From Mycosarcoma maydis (lineage: Eukaryota; Basidiomycota; Ustilaginomycetes; Ustilaginales): a DNA stretch of 64,000 nt. The notes below the pieces were generated by a model. That model was not told the DNA's origin, did not search any database, and worked only from the letters and a program-made list of their open reading frames with translations. Positions 20,942 through 30,815 of the stretch are shown here, one piece after another. Made by a program: the position numbers and the translations under genes. The stretch lies in NCBI RefSeq assembly GCF_000328475.2, contig NC_026478.1:2046001-2110000 (forward strand). Direction: 5' to 3'. Position 1 is the first letter of the stretch; every line of letters starts with the position of its first letter.

Positions 20942-23900
20942 TCAGTTCAGCTTGAGAACCTTGCGTTTCAGCGACTTGCGCGGACTCGTCTTAGTGGCGC
21001 TTGGACTCTGGGAAGCTGCGCCTCCTCGCGATCGGCGGCGCGTGTGGATCTCTTTTACGCTGTCTGCCTGATCTAGCTTGGGAATCTTTTTGTCTGCTTC
21101 TGTTTCTTCCCTTAACGAGGCGACTGAATTCTCTTCGCTGGGCTGTTTGCGCTTTTTCCTACCTCGACCAGCCTTTCTCTTGCTGTCCTGTTGCGGTTCG
21201 AGCTGATCTCGATCCTCGTTCTGCCTATGATTTCGCTCGGCATCACCTTCTTCTTTCAACTCGGCTTTTTCTTCACAAGTTTGGCCCCCTCGAAGCGATC
21301 TCTTCGGCGTTAGCTCGATAGCATCGAGAGCACTCTCGACTGCCACAGCATCATGCTCGTCCTCGTCCTCATTGATGGGCGCCTCACCCGCATCAGGCGC
21401 AGCGGAGGCTGCAGACTTGTGGCCTCGGCGCTTTTTTAGCTTGGGGGATGAAGGAAGATCAAGGTCAACCTCATTCGCCCGTGGCTCGTGTTGTGCCGTC
21501 GGTGTATCCTGAGCATCTTTTGCAGCACTTTTGCGAGGTCGACCACGCTTCTTCTTCGATTGCGACGGCAGAGCGGCTGGCGGGGCGGGTGGCGCATGCA
21601 CCTCTGCCTGGTCGTCTTCTTTGATAGTCCCCACCTTGGACGAGTGGTCTTCTGCCATCTGCTCTGTAGCTTGCTTTTCAAGCGAAGCAATGGAGACGTC
21701 TCCAGAAACGACAGCTTGCGGATGCCTGTGCTTGGCCAAGCGGCGTCTTTCCTCCTCTGGCAGATAGTCGGCATTAGGACTCTTCGGATCGGCATGGCGA
21801 GGCGAACGATGGTGCGATGACGCCGATGCTGCACTGCTATTTCGTCGGTGTCGGTTGCTCCGTCTGGTCGCTCGCGTGGGTGTTTCTGGTTCTTGTTCAA
21901 GGTTGTTGCCTTCGGATGAGTCTGTCCTTGTATGAGCCGAGTCATTCTCTTCTCTTGCTTCGTCACTAGAGTTCTCGACATTCTTTGCGCTCTCGCCTGT
22001 CTTGTTCTCGACCTTGGCGTCCAGGTCCCGCTTGTTGACTGTGTCGTCAGAGCCCATACCCTGGCTGTGGCTCGCTTCCTCGTCGAGAGGCGGCAGGAGG
22101 TCCACCCCCAGGTCGAAACCGGAGAAAACAAGCTTGGCCGCAGTCGAGTCGGGCTCCACACAGATGCCTTCATTGAGAAATTCAAGACCGATAATGCGGC
22201 TGAGCGTATGGTGCACGTCCTCTGGAATCAAGTCAGGGTCCACAGTGAGCCAGTCGTCCGCGAGGCTTTCGTCTGTAAGACCCAAGTCCTCGGCACCTTC
22301 CTTGTGAGCCTGCTCGTAGTTGATCGAGCAGCCCGGAACGATAAAGATGGGCGCACCCTCGACTTTGCTCAACTGCAGCCTGCGGCAAATGCAATGAGAT
22401 CGAGTGGTAATGGTGAATTTCGGCAGCTCCGTTGAATTGTTCGAGCGAGATTTTTGCTGTCGCTCTTCTTCACGGCCGTTGCCTTCCATCTTGTTTTCAA
22501 TTCTTGCTGTATGTTCCGCTTTCTCGTTGTCCTCGCGCGTTTCTTCCGCTCGTCTCTCGCTGATGGGCAGCAGAGATGGAAGCGCACGGAGTGGCGCGGC
22601 CAAGTTGCTAGCCAGACCCGATGCAGCTTCGGTGACTTGCGCAAAGAAGTTCCGCTTCGCGGCACCGTGCAGATGTCGATTGCCTTGGCGGTTGGCGGAT
22701 GGCGTGAAGCTTGAAGTAGAACGACGGTCCGACGAGGCGGGTGATGGCGGGACGCGCCTAGGCGTCAGACTGTTTTCAAAAACGGAGACGGGCAGGTCGA
22801 TATCTTTGCTCTCCTGTTCCGGCTTAGAGAACGTCGGCTGCTCGTTTGCAACATCTGATGAAAGATTGTGTTCAGTTGAGCCTTGGTGGTGGCTGACTTT
22901 CGCAGCTGGAGAGGTACCGTTTCCGCCTTGATCATCTGCCAGCTGGTCAGCATCCTCTTTGGCGAGCGCAGTATCTTTGGACTTCTCCTGTTCCGAGGAC
23001 ACTTTTTCCGAAGGATTAGGAACCAGAGCAGCAGCATCCACATCTGCCTTGACTTCGGTGTACACCTGAGCCGCATCGCCTTGCGCAGTCGAATGTTCCT
23101 GGATAGCCGAAAGGGTGGCAGCAGCTGCTGGTGCCACTTGTCGTTCGAGGCTGCTGTCTCGATCGGTAAGATGGCCGCTCAGAGTGGCCTCTTTTTCTGT
23201 TTCATGGATGGCTTCCTCCGGAACATGGACAGAGACATGTGGCTCGGAGGCCTCGAGCGCTACGGATGCGTCCAGAGGCTCCGAATTGACAGAGACGGGC
23301 GCGTCCACAATGACATCGGTATTCAAAATGCCTATCGTATTGCTGTCGGCTTCGACTGTATTTGCTTCGGCGTTGGACGAAGCATCCGCAGCTGCGACCA
23401 GCGCGGGCCCATTTTCCAGTTGGAGAATAGCCGCATCAGGTGCAGCCTCGTTCCCACTATTGTCTTGGACATCTGCCTCTAGCACATCTGTGCTTTCGAT
23501 GCACATCAAGCTGGCTTGGCTTTTCTCGATGGTTGCGTCGGATCCATCTTTATCGCCAACGGATACCGGTGCGGCAGTGAGGAGCTCTTCTGCTTCGCCA
23601 AACTGAGAGACTCCCATTTGCTCTCGAGATGCAGGAGCCTCCTTTGCGTCTGAGTGGGAGGCGTTAACCTGCTCAACGGTGTCGACATGCTGATTGCCCT
23701 GACGTCCTACCATTTTCTCCGCGACGAGGCTGGGTAAAGAAGCATGGTGCTTTGTCTCGGCATCTTTTCCGAGCTCGCTTCCTGCTAAAACATCATCACC
23801 CTCACTGGCAGCAGCACCTTGTTCGTTAACGGAATCAACATCTCCAGGTTTCGTGAGCGACTCTTCAGTGTCTGCATCGTGACTCTCCTTGATGACAGCT

Positions 23901-26809
23901 CCATCATTCTGTGTTTCCTCGGGGGCGGCGGCGGCAGGTGAGTCCTGATCCGTGTCGGGACGGTGCAGATCAGCCTCTCCTGCGGCGGAACCTCGTTCGA
24001 AATAGGAGACAGCATCTCCAGGCTTGGAAGGCGGCACTTCAATCGCCGCGTCATGATCCTCTTCGATGGCAGACTCAGTATCCTGTATGTCCTCGGCAGC
24101 CGCGGGGAATGCCTCCTGATCCTGAAGCTGTCGCTCATCGACAGTATCATGGGTGTCCGAGGAGGCGTCTTGGCGTGTGAATGCGTCGAAAATGTCCGCT
24201 TCAGTTTGGACTTTCGAGCGTGACGACTCTTGTGGATCATCATTGGATGCGGTGTGGGCGGAAGAGAACAGGTCAGTGACCAGCTCGTTGTTGGAGAAGC
24301 CTTCGAGCAGCTGTGGGTCAATGCGCTCCAATCGCTCGTCTGAAGCGCAGGCTGGTGGGCTGGCTTGGTCTGTCGAATCAGCCTCCGACGTCTGGATGTC
24401 AGCAAAGATCCGAGCGGCGGAAACAAAGCCAGGCATAGAGTGTGCTTCTACCCTAGCGCGGAAAGCGAGGTCAGCAGGTTCGAGTCGGGCCGGGCTTTGG
24501 GCACGTGAAGAATCTTCGCCTTGCTGTTGAGCGGGTTCAAAGTCAGACCAACGCAGATCTTGATCCAGCTCCTCTGGCTCGACCTCGCTATCAGGGACGC
24601 CTTCACCCTCAGAATCGTGCGGCAGTTGACCGTTGGCTCGTTCGGATGCGGTGTTGAGAAAGCTGACAGCAGCTGGGCGACTCATTTCGGGCTCCTGTGT
24701 CTCGGCCTCCAGCTGCTCAGCAAGAAGGCCGTCGTCAAACCCTGATACAATGCGACTTTCGACGCTATTGTTAAGAACGTCGTTGTGCTCGCTTTGAAGA
24801 GCAGCTTCTTGCTGTGCATCGCTGACATCTACGTCACTTTGCGTCTTGGCCTCTTGTCGCTCGTCGTCAGCTAGATCGAGGGGGTTTTGAAGTTGCTGCG
24901 GCTCATGACTGTGCTGTTGTGAACCAGCGATGTCGCCTTGATTGGACTCATCTTGGTGATTACTATCACTGTCAGATTGGCTGTCCGACTGTTCCACGAG
25001 CTCGTCTTGATCTTGTTCCTCGACTTGGTCATCTTGGCTTCCTTGGCTGTCAACTTGATGGTTGCTCGAGGTACTGTCTGTCTCACTGTTGTCGTCCGAA
25101 TCTGACAGCACGATGGGCTCGTCAGCATCTCCTATAGGAGTCTCGAATAGAAGATCACGGGTATTCACACCGCCAAAGCCATCGTAGTAGTGTAGAGATG
25201 CGGCGTGGGAAGTGTTTCTGCGCTCAGCGCCATCATCCATCCCATCACCATCATCGTCTTCTTCTTCATCGTCGTCTTCATCATCATCATCGCCTTCTTC
25301 TTCTTCTTCTTCTTCTTCTTCTTCGTCTCCTTCTTCTTCCTCCTCCCCTTCGGCCACCTCTTCCTGGTTTGCTTCTTCCTGCTCCTCTTCTTCTCCATCG
25401 GCGACGGATCTTGTACCATCAGAGGCATCCAGGTCAGACGCACTGTCTATCTGGTGGTTGGTGGTTCGTTTGAATGGCTCGTTGTCTTGAACGTGCACGT
25501 CGTCGACTTGGACATGTTGAGTTTGGGTATGGTGTTGCGGAAGCTGCTGGGGCTGGGTGGCAATAATCTTGAACACGCCATCGACAATGGCAATTTGATC
25601 CATCGGGTGTGGGTGCGGCACGCTTCTTTGGTCACTGTCCAGATGAGTAGTTTGCTCGTTGACCTGCTCTGCATGGCCATGTGATGCTTGATTTGGTTGA
25701 GGATCCGAGTGAGGTGGCGAGGCATCGCCCAACATTTCGATTGTAGGCTTTTTATTGGGATTTGAAGCAGCTTGGGAAAGATTGAGCATGGTAGATGAAG
25801 GAATTGATGGGCGAGATGGATCGGAGTCTCGAGCGGCTGCTATTTGAGCACGTTGTCGAAGGATGGATTCGATGTCGAGCGAGCCGTCTGATGCTCGATT
25901 CGCTTCAAAAAGCGAAGAAGGGCCAAGTCCATGGTTTGTGACGGGTAGGGCTTCTGCGCTGCAGAGCAGATTGTCAAAGCCATCGTCGTGTTCCGCCGCT
26001 TGCGACTGCAAACCGCCACTACGCATCAACTCTTGGAGCGACTTTGCGGTGAGAATGCTTCGCTCCACTGCAGGGTCGACGGAGCGCTGTTCGGCAGTGT
26101 GCATGTTGTTCTGATTCGCGTCAATGTCAGTGCGGGTATCTTGCAGATGCTTCAAAACCTGTTGACGTGAGTTTTGTAGTTCGGCACGACGATGCTCAAA
26201 GTCTTGCTGTGCGTGCTGGGCCCATGATGTAGCTGAAGTATCGGGATCGTCAGCCCGGTCAGAGATTGAGGAGATCAGACTGACGTCAGCAGGTGCTGTG
26301 GAGGAAGATGAGGTGTGGGAGAGCTGGATCCTATGCTGCAGCTCGCGGAACTCCTTGCTGGGTCGAGGTAAACGCACGCGGCTTCGAGAAGAGTTGAGGG
26401 CGTACGAAGAAGGGGAAGAAGGGGAAGCAGCGGATGAAGTGGCAGCGTGCTGCAAGATGCGCGAGGGAGACTGCAAGGCATTGCCGATACGAGAGCTGAG
26501 ATTGATGATCCAGTCGACTTCGTTGAAGCGGTCGTAGGCGGAAGGGGACGCGTGAGAGGGAAGGTGAGCAGCAAGACGAGACACGCTGGGAGTTGGATGT
26601 ACATCGGTAGCGGAAAAAGTGGAGATGGATGACGATGATGTATTCATGTTGTTTTGTGGTAGACCATGGAGGCCATTGGATTGGCGTGCAAGGCTCGACC
26701 GAGTGGAAGACGCATTGGTGTGTTGGCCTTGAGCTGCAGAGTATGGAACGTAGTACGGGCGCTGTTGGGTGTGCTGTGAGTGGCTGTGAGGCGTATTGGA
26801 ACGAGTCAT
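20942..26809 (-). CDS. Large acidic, AT-hook-bearing nuclear-type protein
   Basis: A single frame of 1955 residues from ATG 26809. I do not recognise the family with confidence. The N-terminal ~450 residues are Ser/Gln-rich. A strongly acidic block lies at about 473-520, including ten consecutive Glu. Residues 520-1400 are acidic low-complexity with repeated Ala/Glu/Asp/Ser blocks. The only globular-looking part is at about 1465-1580: it begins SHCICRRLQL, continues with APIFIVPGCSINYEQA, and includes a conserved-looking IIGLEFLNEG helix with several Cys and a His. Basic motifs follow: KKKRGRPRKSAA near 1750, a canonical AT-hook, and GRGRKKRK near 1895. The extreme C-terminus is also Lys/Arg-rich. 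An acidic body with AT-hooks suggests a chromatin or nuclear-periphery protein; that is inference. It is transcribed divergently from the G-beta gene. Confidence 0.85.
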   Translation of the reverse strand: MTRSNTPHSHSQHTQQRPYYVPYSAAQGQHTNASSTRSSLARQSNGLHGLPQNNMNTSSSSISTFSATDVHPTPSVSRLAAHLPSHASPSAYDRFNEVDWIINLSSRIGNALQSPSRILQHAATSSAASPSSPSSYALNSSRSRVRLPRPSKEFRELQHRIQLSHTSSSSTAPADVSLISSISDRADDPDTSATSWAQHAQQDFEHRRAELQNSRQQVLKHLQDTRTDIDANQNNMHTAEQRSVDPAVERSILTAKSLQELMRSGGLQSQAAEHDDGFDNLLCSAEALPVTNHGLGPSSLFEANRASDGSLDIESILRQRAQIAAARDSDPSRPSIPSSTMLNLSQAASNPNKKPTIEMLGDASPPHSDPQPNQASHGHAEQVNEQTTHLDSDQRSVPHPHPMDQIAIVDGVFKIIATQPQQLPQHHTQTQHVQVDDVHVQDNEPFKRTTNHQIDSASDLDASDGTRSVADGEEEEQEEANQEEVAEGEEEEEGDEEEEEEEEEEGDDDDEDDDEEEDDDGDGMDDGAERRNTSHAASLHYYDGFGGVNTRDLLFETPIGDADEPIVLSDSDDNSETDSTSSNHQVDSQGSQDDQVEEQDQDELVEQSDSQSDSDSNHQDESNQGDIAGSQQHSHEPQQLQNPLDLADDERQEAKTQSDVDVSDAQQEAALQSEHNDVLNNSVESRIVSGFDDGLLAEQLEAETQEPEMSRPAAVSFLNTASERANGQLPHDSEGEGVPDSEVEPEELDQDLRWSDFEPAQQQGEDSSRAQSPARLEPADLAFRARVEAHSMPGFVSAARIFADIQTSEADSTDQASPPACASDERLERIDPQLLEGFSNNELVTDLFSSAHTASNDDPQESSRSKVQTEADIFDAFTRQDASSDTHDTVDERQLQDQEAFPAAAEDIQDTESAIEEDHDAAIEVPPSKPGDAVSYFERGSAAGEADLHRPDTDQDSPAAAAPEETQNDGAVIKESHDADTEESLTKPGDVDSVNEQGAAASEGDDVLAGSELGKDAETKHHASLPSLVAEKMVGRQGNQHVDTVEQVNASHSDAKEAPASREQMGVSQFGEAEELLTAAPVSVGDKDGSDATIEKSQASLMCIESTDVLEADVQDNSGNEAAPDAAILQLENGPALVAAADASSNAEANTVEADSNTIGILNTDVIVDAPVSVNSEPLDASVALEASEPHVSVHVPEEAIHETEKEATLSGHLTDRDSSLERQVAPAAAATLSAIQEHSTAQGDAAQVYTEVKADVDAAALVPNPSEKVSSEQEKSKDTALAKEDADQLADDQGGNGTSPAAKVSHHQGSTEHNLSSDVANEQPTFSKPEQESKDIDLPVSVFENSLTPRRVPPSPASSDRRSTSSFTPSANRQGNRHLHGAAKRNFFAQVTEAASGLASNLAAPLRALPSLLPISERRAEETREDNEKAEHTARIENKMEGNGREEERQQKSRSNNSTELPKFTITTRSHCICRRLQLSKVEGAPIFIVPGCSINYEQAHKEGAEDLGLTDESLADDWLTVDPDLIPEDVHHTLSRIIGLEFLNEGICVEPDSTAAKLVFSGFDLGVDLLPPLDEEASHSQGMGSDDTVNKRDLDAKVENKTGESAKNVENSSDEAREENDSAHTRTDSSEGNNLEQEPETPTRATRRSNRHRRNSSAASASSHHRSPRHADPKSPNADYLPEEERRRLAKHRHPQAVVSGDVSIASLEKQATEQMAEDHSSKVGTIKEDDQAEVHAPPAPPAALPSQSKKKRGRPRKSAAKDAQDTPTAQHEPRANEVDLDLPSSPKLKKRRGHKSAASAAPDAGEAPINEDEDEHDAVAVESALDAIELTPKRSLRGGQTCEEKAELKEEGDAERNHRQNEDRDQLEPQQDSKRKAGRGRKKRKQPSEENSVASLREETEADKKIPKLDQADSVKEIHTRRRSRGGAASQSPSATKTSPRKSLKRKVLKLN
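25294..25324 (-). repeat. (GAA)n run encoding poly-Glu
   Basis: About ten CTT units on the plus strand, read as GAA on the minus strand, inside the acidic block of the 1955-residue protein. Neighbouring codons are imperfect GAA/GAT/GAC, so the tract is partly degenerate. Confidence 0.85.
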
Positions 26810-26988
26810 GGTTGGAATCGCTATCGAGCAGAAGCTACTGCCGAGTGTGATACGCTGAGGTAGTTGTGTGAAGAGCCGCGCGTACTGTTGTGGTGTGGAT
26901 CACGTTGAGATGCTGTATTCACGACGTAGGAATCTCATGGTGCGCACATGCCAGTCAGCCACGAGTGTGAGTCGTGAGTTGATTCGCA

Positions 26989-27009
26989 ATTCACGATTCA
27001 CGATTCTTG
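26989..27009. repeat. ATTCACG heptamer array
   Basis: Two ATTCACG units followed by the variant ATTCTTG and then ATTGTGATT. Confidence 0.8.
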
Positions 27010-27344
27010 ATTGTGATTTTGTGGAGGGGCAAAAGTCCAGAACGCAGAACAACCACAGACGTCACGCTTGTCTGAGCAAGACAAGTGTTAAGCCGCGCAT
27101 CTTATGCTTCCTCCTTGAAATTTGGCTACGACAATCACGAATAATCACGAAAATCGTGAAATGGTGATTCGTGATTGTACGCCCGATGCGATCAGATCGA
27201 TGTTGACCGACCGGCTGTGGGGCGCAGACCTTTTGGCGAGTCTCGAATTTGAAACAAATTGGCCATAACTTAGGGCTGTGGGCCCACTAAACGACTCACG
27301 ACTTGGCACATAGTCACTCTAAGCAAAGAGGCCAACGCTCAAAT

Positions 27345-27364
27345 ATCGTGAATCGTGAATCGTG
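27345..27364. repeat. AATCGTG heptamer array
   Basis: Two AATCGTG units preceded by ATATCGTG, running directly into the GTGCTTG array. Confidence 0.8.
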
Positions 27365-27398
27365 TGCTTGGTGCTTGGTGCTTGGTGCTTGGTGCTTG
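27364..27398. repeat. Perfect (GTGCTTG)5 tandem array
   Basis: Five perfect 7-bp units, abutting the AATCGTG array and sharing its period of seven. Confidence 0.92.
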
Positions 27399-28072
27399 TT
27401 TAGAGTGTGCTTTGTGTTTGACTGATCTTCTATTCACATTCACGATTCGGCGCTCACAGAATTCGGTGATTCGCACGTCGTGCGTGATTCAAGATTGACG
27501 ATTCACGATTGTCTCGGATCGACACACGCTCTGCTGCCTCGTACCTCACGCCTCGTGCCGCCTTACTTACTGGCATACTCCGCTTTGACCTCTGCATCCT
27601 GCCTTCATCTCGTCCTGATCCAAAGCATTCCATCGCATCCTACCCCAATCGTGAATCCATCCCGTTTCCTCCGTATCACCGCTTCCTCACCTTCTTCAAC
27701 TCCACTCGATCGTTGCTCCCTGGTCGACGTGTGACGTGACGTGCATTAACCCTATCCCTCAATCGCACCCGTCTCAATCCATCGCACGTCGTGCAAAGGT
27801 TTTCTCGAGCAATCCATCCTACGTTCTCTTCGTTTTGCGCCTGACAGCAAGTTTCTTCCTCGCATTGTTGGTCCTGCATCCACTCTAGCGCCCCATCGTC
27901 GTTAATCCATCCAGCCATTCCACCGACGGTCAACCAAACGTCCGTCACTTGTCTGATCTCCTCTGGGCTTTGGGCTCGCTCGACAGCCACTTGAACAACT
28001 TCAGCTCAGCACGCTCGCCGCGTCGTTTCCATCCCAACCGCTCTCCTATCTTTCCAATACACCTTTCCCGCC

Positions 28073-29122
28073 ATGTCAGCACCAGCAGCCGATTTGCAGG
28101 AGCGCATTGCCGCCGCTCGTCGCGAGGCCGACGGTCTCAAGGAAAAGATCCGTGCCAAGAAGGATCAAATGGCGGATACCAGTCTTCGAGCTATGGCCAA
28201 CGACATCGAACCTCTGCCCAGAATTGTCATGAAGCCACGAAGAACGCTCAAAGGTCACCTCGCCAAGATTTACGCCATGCACTGGGCCAGCGACAAGCGT
28301 CACCTTGTCTCGGCTTCCCAGGATGGAAAGCTCATCGTCTGGGATGCCTACACCACCAACAAGGTCCATGCCATCCCTCTTCGCTCTTCATGGGTCATGA
28401 CCTGCGCTTACGCTCCCTCGGGCAACTCGGTCGCCTGCGGTGGTCTCGACAATATTTGCAGTATCTACTCGCTCCGCGGCCGCGACCCGCACAACATCAA
28501 GGTCGGAAGGGAACTTTCGGCGCACACCGGCTACCTCAGTTGTTGTCGCTTCCTAAACGACCAACAGATCCTCACCTCGTCCGGAGACATGAGCTGTATC
28601 CTCTGGGACATTGACTCGGGCACCCGCATCTCTGAGTTCAACGACCACACCGGTGATGTTATGAGCATCTCGCTCAGCTCCAACCCCAACGTCTTTGTCT
28701 CGGGTGCCTGCGATGCCGTTGCAAAGGTGTGGGACATCCGAAGCGGCAAGGCCGTCCAGACATTTGCTGGCCACGAGAGCGACATCAATGCCGTCCAATT
28801 CTTCCCCAACGGCGATGCATTTGCTACCGGTTCCGACGACGCCTCGTGCCGCCTCTTTGACCTCCGAGCCGATCGTGAGCTCAACACGTACACCCACGAC
28901 AACATTCTCTGCGGTATCACCTCGGTCGGCTTCTCGGTATCGGGTCGTATCCTCTTTGCCGGCTACGACGACTATACCTGCAACGTTTGGGATACTCTCA
29001 AGGGCGAGCGTGTGGGTGTGCTCGCAGCGCACGAGAACCGTGTATCGTGCCTCGGTGTCAGCGCCGACGGTATGGCGCTTTGCACGGGCAGCTGGGACTC
29101 GCGCCTCCTCATCTGGGCTTAA
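28073..29122 (+). CDS. bpp1: Heterotrimeric G-protein beta subunit (Bpp1-type)
   Basis: The protein has 349 residues from ATG 28073, the usual length. An N-terminal helix (about 8-45, [19 protein letters not shown]) forms the coiled coil with G-gamma. Seven WD40 blades follow, with repeated GH...W/FD endings such as [30 protein letters not shown] and the closing [12 protein letters not shown]-beta works with G-alpha and G-gamma at the plasma membrane. In Ustilago maydis the beta subunit Bpp1 acts in the cAMP pathway together with the alpha subunit Gpa3, affecting pheromone-gene expression and filamentation. The coding part has no intron. The leader is pyrimidine-rich. The identification is firm. 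Confidence 0.97.
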   Translation: MSAPAADLQERIAAARREADGLKEKIRAKKDQMADTSLRAMANDIEPLPRIVMKPRRTLKGHLAKIYAMHWASDKRHLVSASQDGKLIVWDAYTTNKVHAIPLRSSWVMTCAYAPSGNSVACGGLDNICSIYSLRGRDPHNIKVGRELSAHTGYLSCCRFLNDQQILTSSGDMSCILWDIDSGTRISEFNDHTGDVMSISLSSNPNVFVSGACDAVAKVWDIRSGKAVQTFAGHESDINAVQFFPNGDAFATGSDDASCRLFDLRADRELNTYTHDNILCGITSVGFSVSGRILFAGYDDYTCNVWDTLKGERVGVLAAHENRVSCLGVSADGMALCTGSWDSRLLIWA

Positions 29123-29940
29123 GCCCGACGAGCACAGCAAGCTGGCCGGCAGGTGCTTCTTCCAACCTTAATGTTATCGCCAACCTCTCTGCACCGCCCT
29201 GCAATGCAACCAACAAATACTGCCCCGTTGTTCGCCCGGTCGAGTCTGGCCTATACCCTCCGCCAAAACGCACGTTTGTGCCTTTGTATGTTGGCCCTTC
29301 TCCAGAGCTGCTCTTGTCGGGGACGCTGCACCGTGGACCAGCCGATTCTCATCCGTGGCCCCTCTCCCCTTACTTTTTGGCGCATAGCTTTCTTTTCCGC
29401 AGACCACCATTGGTCTTCACTGCATGTCCTCTTGCTCAGCATTCCGCCTTCTCTTTCTTTACCAGTCGATTCGGGCAATTCGCTCGAATCGGCGCCTGAT
29501 GCGTGTCAGAACATGGCCAGATGTCGGTTTTCTTCTTGGCTTGTGTCTGGGGGTCATTTGTCCGCCCTCACACTTTCCATCGCCTTTGTCTTTTCTTGTG
29601 ATTCCTTGCCAATACACACCGTCGCTTTGTGAGAGCAAATTCTCGATGCATCTATGGCGCAGTTGCAGATTCAGATGAGAGTCACGAGTCACGAGTGTGC
29701 AACGTGTGTGGAACGGGCGACGTGGATGGAGCCGAGGCGAGTTGTCCCGTGCCAATCGTGAATCACGAATCACGAATGGCGGAATTTTACCGGTAAAATC
29801 GGTCTTATGGGGGATATCCGGGGTTTCTCAGTTTGCTTCACTCACGACTTGCTCTTTGACGGCGTGTTTGGTACGCGCATCATTGCTTTCTTCACTTTTG
29901 ACTGCTTGACTTTGTCGTGCAGCTGACAGCGATACGGATC
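29123..29940. other. Intergenic region between G-beta and the thioesterase gene
   Basis: It holds the G-beta 3' flank, an AGTCACG array near 29681-29697, an AATCGTG/AATCACG array at 29754-29777 and an ACTCACGACT motif near 29840. GTACGC at 29871 to GTGCAG at 29922 could be a short leader intron of the next gene. No gene is supported. Confidence 0.5.
29754..29777. repeat. AATCGTG/AATCACG mixed heptamer array
   Basis: One AATCGTG, two AATCACG and a final AAT, so both orientations of the core occur in one array. Confidence 0.88.
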
Positions 29941-30663
29941 ATGGTGATGGCAAGACTGGGGTATGGTGTCAGGCTGCTCGGGCGGGATTGTCTGGCGCAG
30001 ACATGCGCGGGACGATCTGTTGAGCGGTCAGTGATTAGGTGGCGCTCAATGACATCGGAGGTTCGACCGGCTTCATCTCAGCTGTTCAGTGTTGAACAAG
30101 TTCAGGCTGGAATCTCGGCGCTTGCTGCGGCAGGGTATGATACAGAAACGGTGTGGGAGCAGCGCGTGGTTTGGGGAGATCACGACCAGTTTCAGCATGT
30201 CAACAACGTACATTTCGTTCGATGGTTCGAGTCGGCACGAATGTGGTTCGCCAATCAACTCTGCCAAACGCCCGAGTTTTCCGATCAAAGACGACAAGAA
30301 ATCAATAGAGGAACAGGCAAAAGCTTCATCCTCGCCGGCATCAACGTCAGGTACCGAAAACCTGTCTTGTACCCAGACACCGTAAGTTGGCGCTTTCACC
30401 TCGGCCTTTTCCTAAATCCAGTCATCATGCTCACAACGCTTCATACACAGATCCTGATCGGCCAAGCTTGTCAACTTCCGCTAGCCAAAGACCGCTTCAT
30501 CCTCCGCGCAGCAGCGTACTCTCTCGCCCAACAAACTATCGTCGCCGTCTCAGCGCAAGACTGTGTCACATACGATTACACAAAGCTAGCCAAGTGCGAT
30601 ATACCAGACGACATCAGGAAGGCATTGGAGAGTAGAGCAACTCATTTTGATAAGAAGCTCTAG
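29941..30663 (+). CDS. Hotdog-fold acyl-CoA thioesterase-like protein, one intron
   Basis: The first ATG is at 29941; the frame opens earlier only at a GTG. With the intron 30382-30450 removed the protein has 217 residues. The core motif WGDHDQFQHVNNVHFVRWFE at about 85-105 is the 4HBT hotdog signature, with the catalytic Asp and the HVNN turn. The strand INVRYRKPVLYPDT is then joined to ILIGQA. The first ~35 residues are rich in Arg and poor in acidic residues, which suggests a mitochondrial presequence. It probably hydrolyses acyl-CoA or aryl-CoA thioesters; the substrate is unknown. Its end lies 152 bp from the end of the convergent PPR gene. Confidence 0.87.
   Translation: MVMARLGYGVRLLGRDCLAQTCAGRSVERSVIRWRSMTSEVRPASSQLFSVEQVQAGISALAAAGYDTETVWEQRVVWGDHDQFQHVNNVHFVRWFESARMWFANQLCQTPEFSDQRRQEINRGTGKSFILAGINVRYRKPVLYPDTVSWRFHLGLFLNPVIMLTTLHTQILIGQACQLPLAKDRFILRAAAYSLAQQTIVAVSAQDCVTYDYTKLAKCDIPDDIRKALESRATHFDKKL
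30382..30450 (+). other. In-frame intron of the thioesterase gene
   Basis: GTAAGT to CACAG, 69 nt, phase 0, with a CTCAC branch-like motif near 30430. It contains no stop, so retention would add 23 hydrophobic residues. Removal gives the normal hotdog strand order. Confidence 0.85.
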
Positions 30664-30815
30664 AAACCATTGTTCAGCAATTCAACAAAACAATAGCATA
30701 ACGTCGAACGTGCATTGTCAAATGGTACAGACGATTGCAAGATTGTGTGGAGATGTGCACGCAGGTGGGGTTTGAGGATGTCAGCCGGGGGAGAGGTGCT
30801 GGAGAGTTGCTGTGC

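Larger units (their letters stand above)
26810..28072. promoter_or_regulatory. Divergent intergenic region between the acidic protein and the G-beta gene
   Basis: It holds many TCACG-family motifs (26957-26980, 26989-27009, 27128-27178, 27345-27364, 27440-27510) and a separate GTGCTTG array. From about 27590 to the G-beta ATG the plus strand is pyrimidine-rich, typical of a fungal promoter or leader. No gene is supported. Confidence 0.55.

Noticed and set aside
20661..21071. Plus-strand frame of 136 residues upstream of the C2H2 gene
   Set aside because: No motif and no promoter or splice support, and its 3' part overlaps the end of the acidic protein gene.
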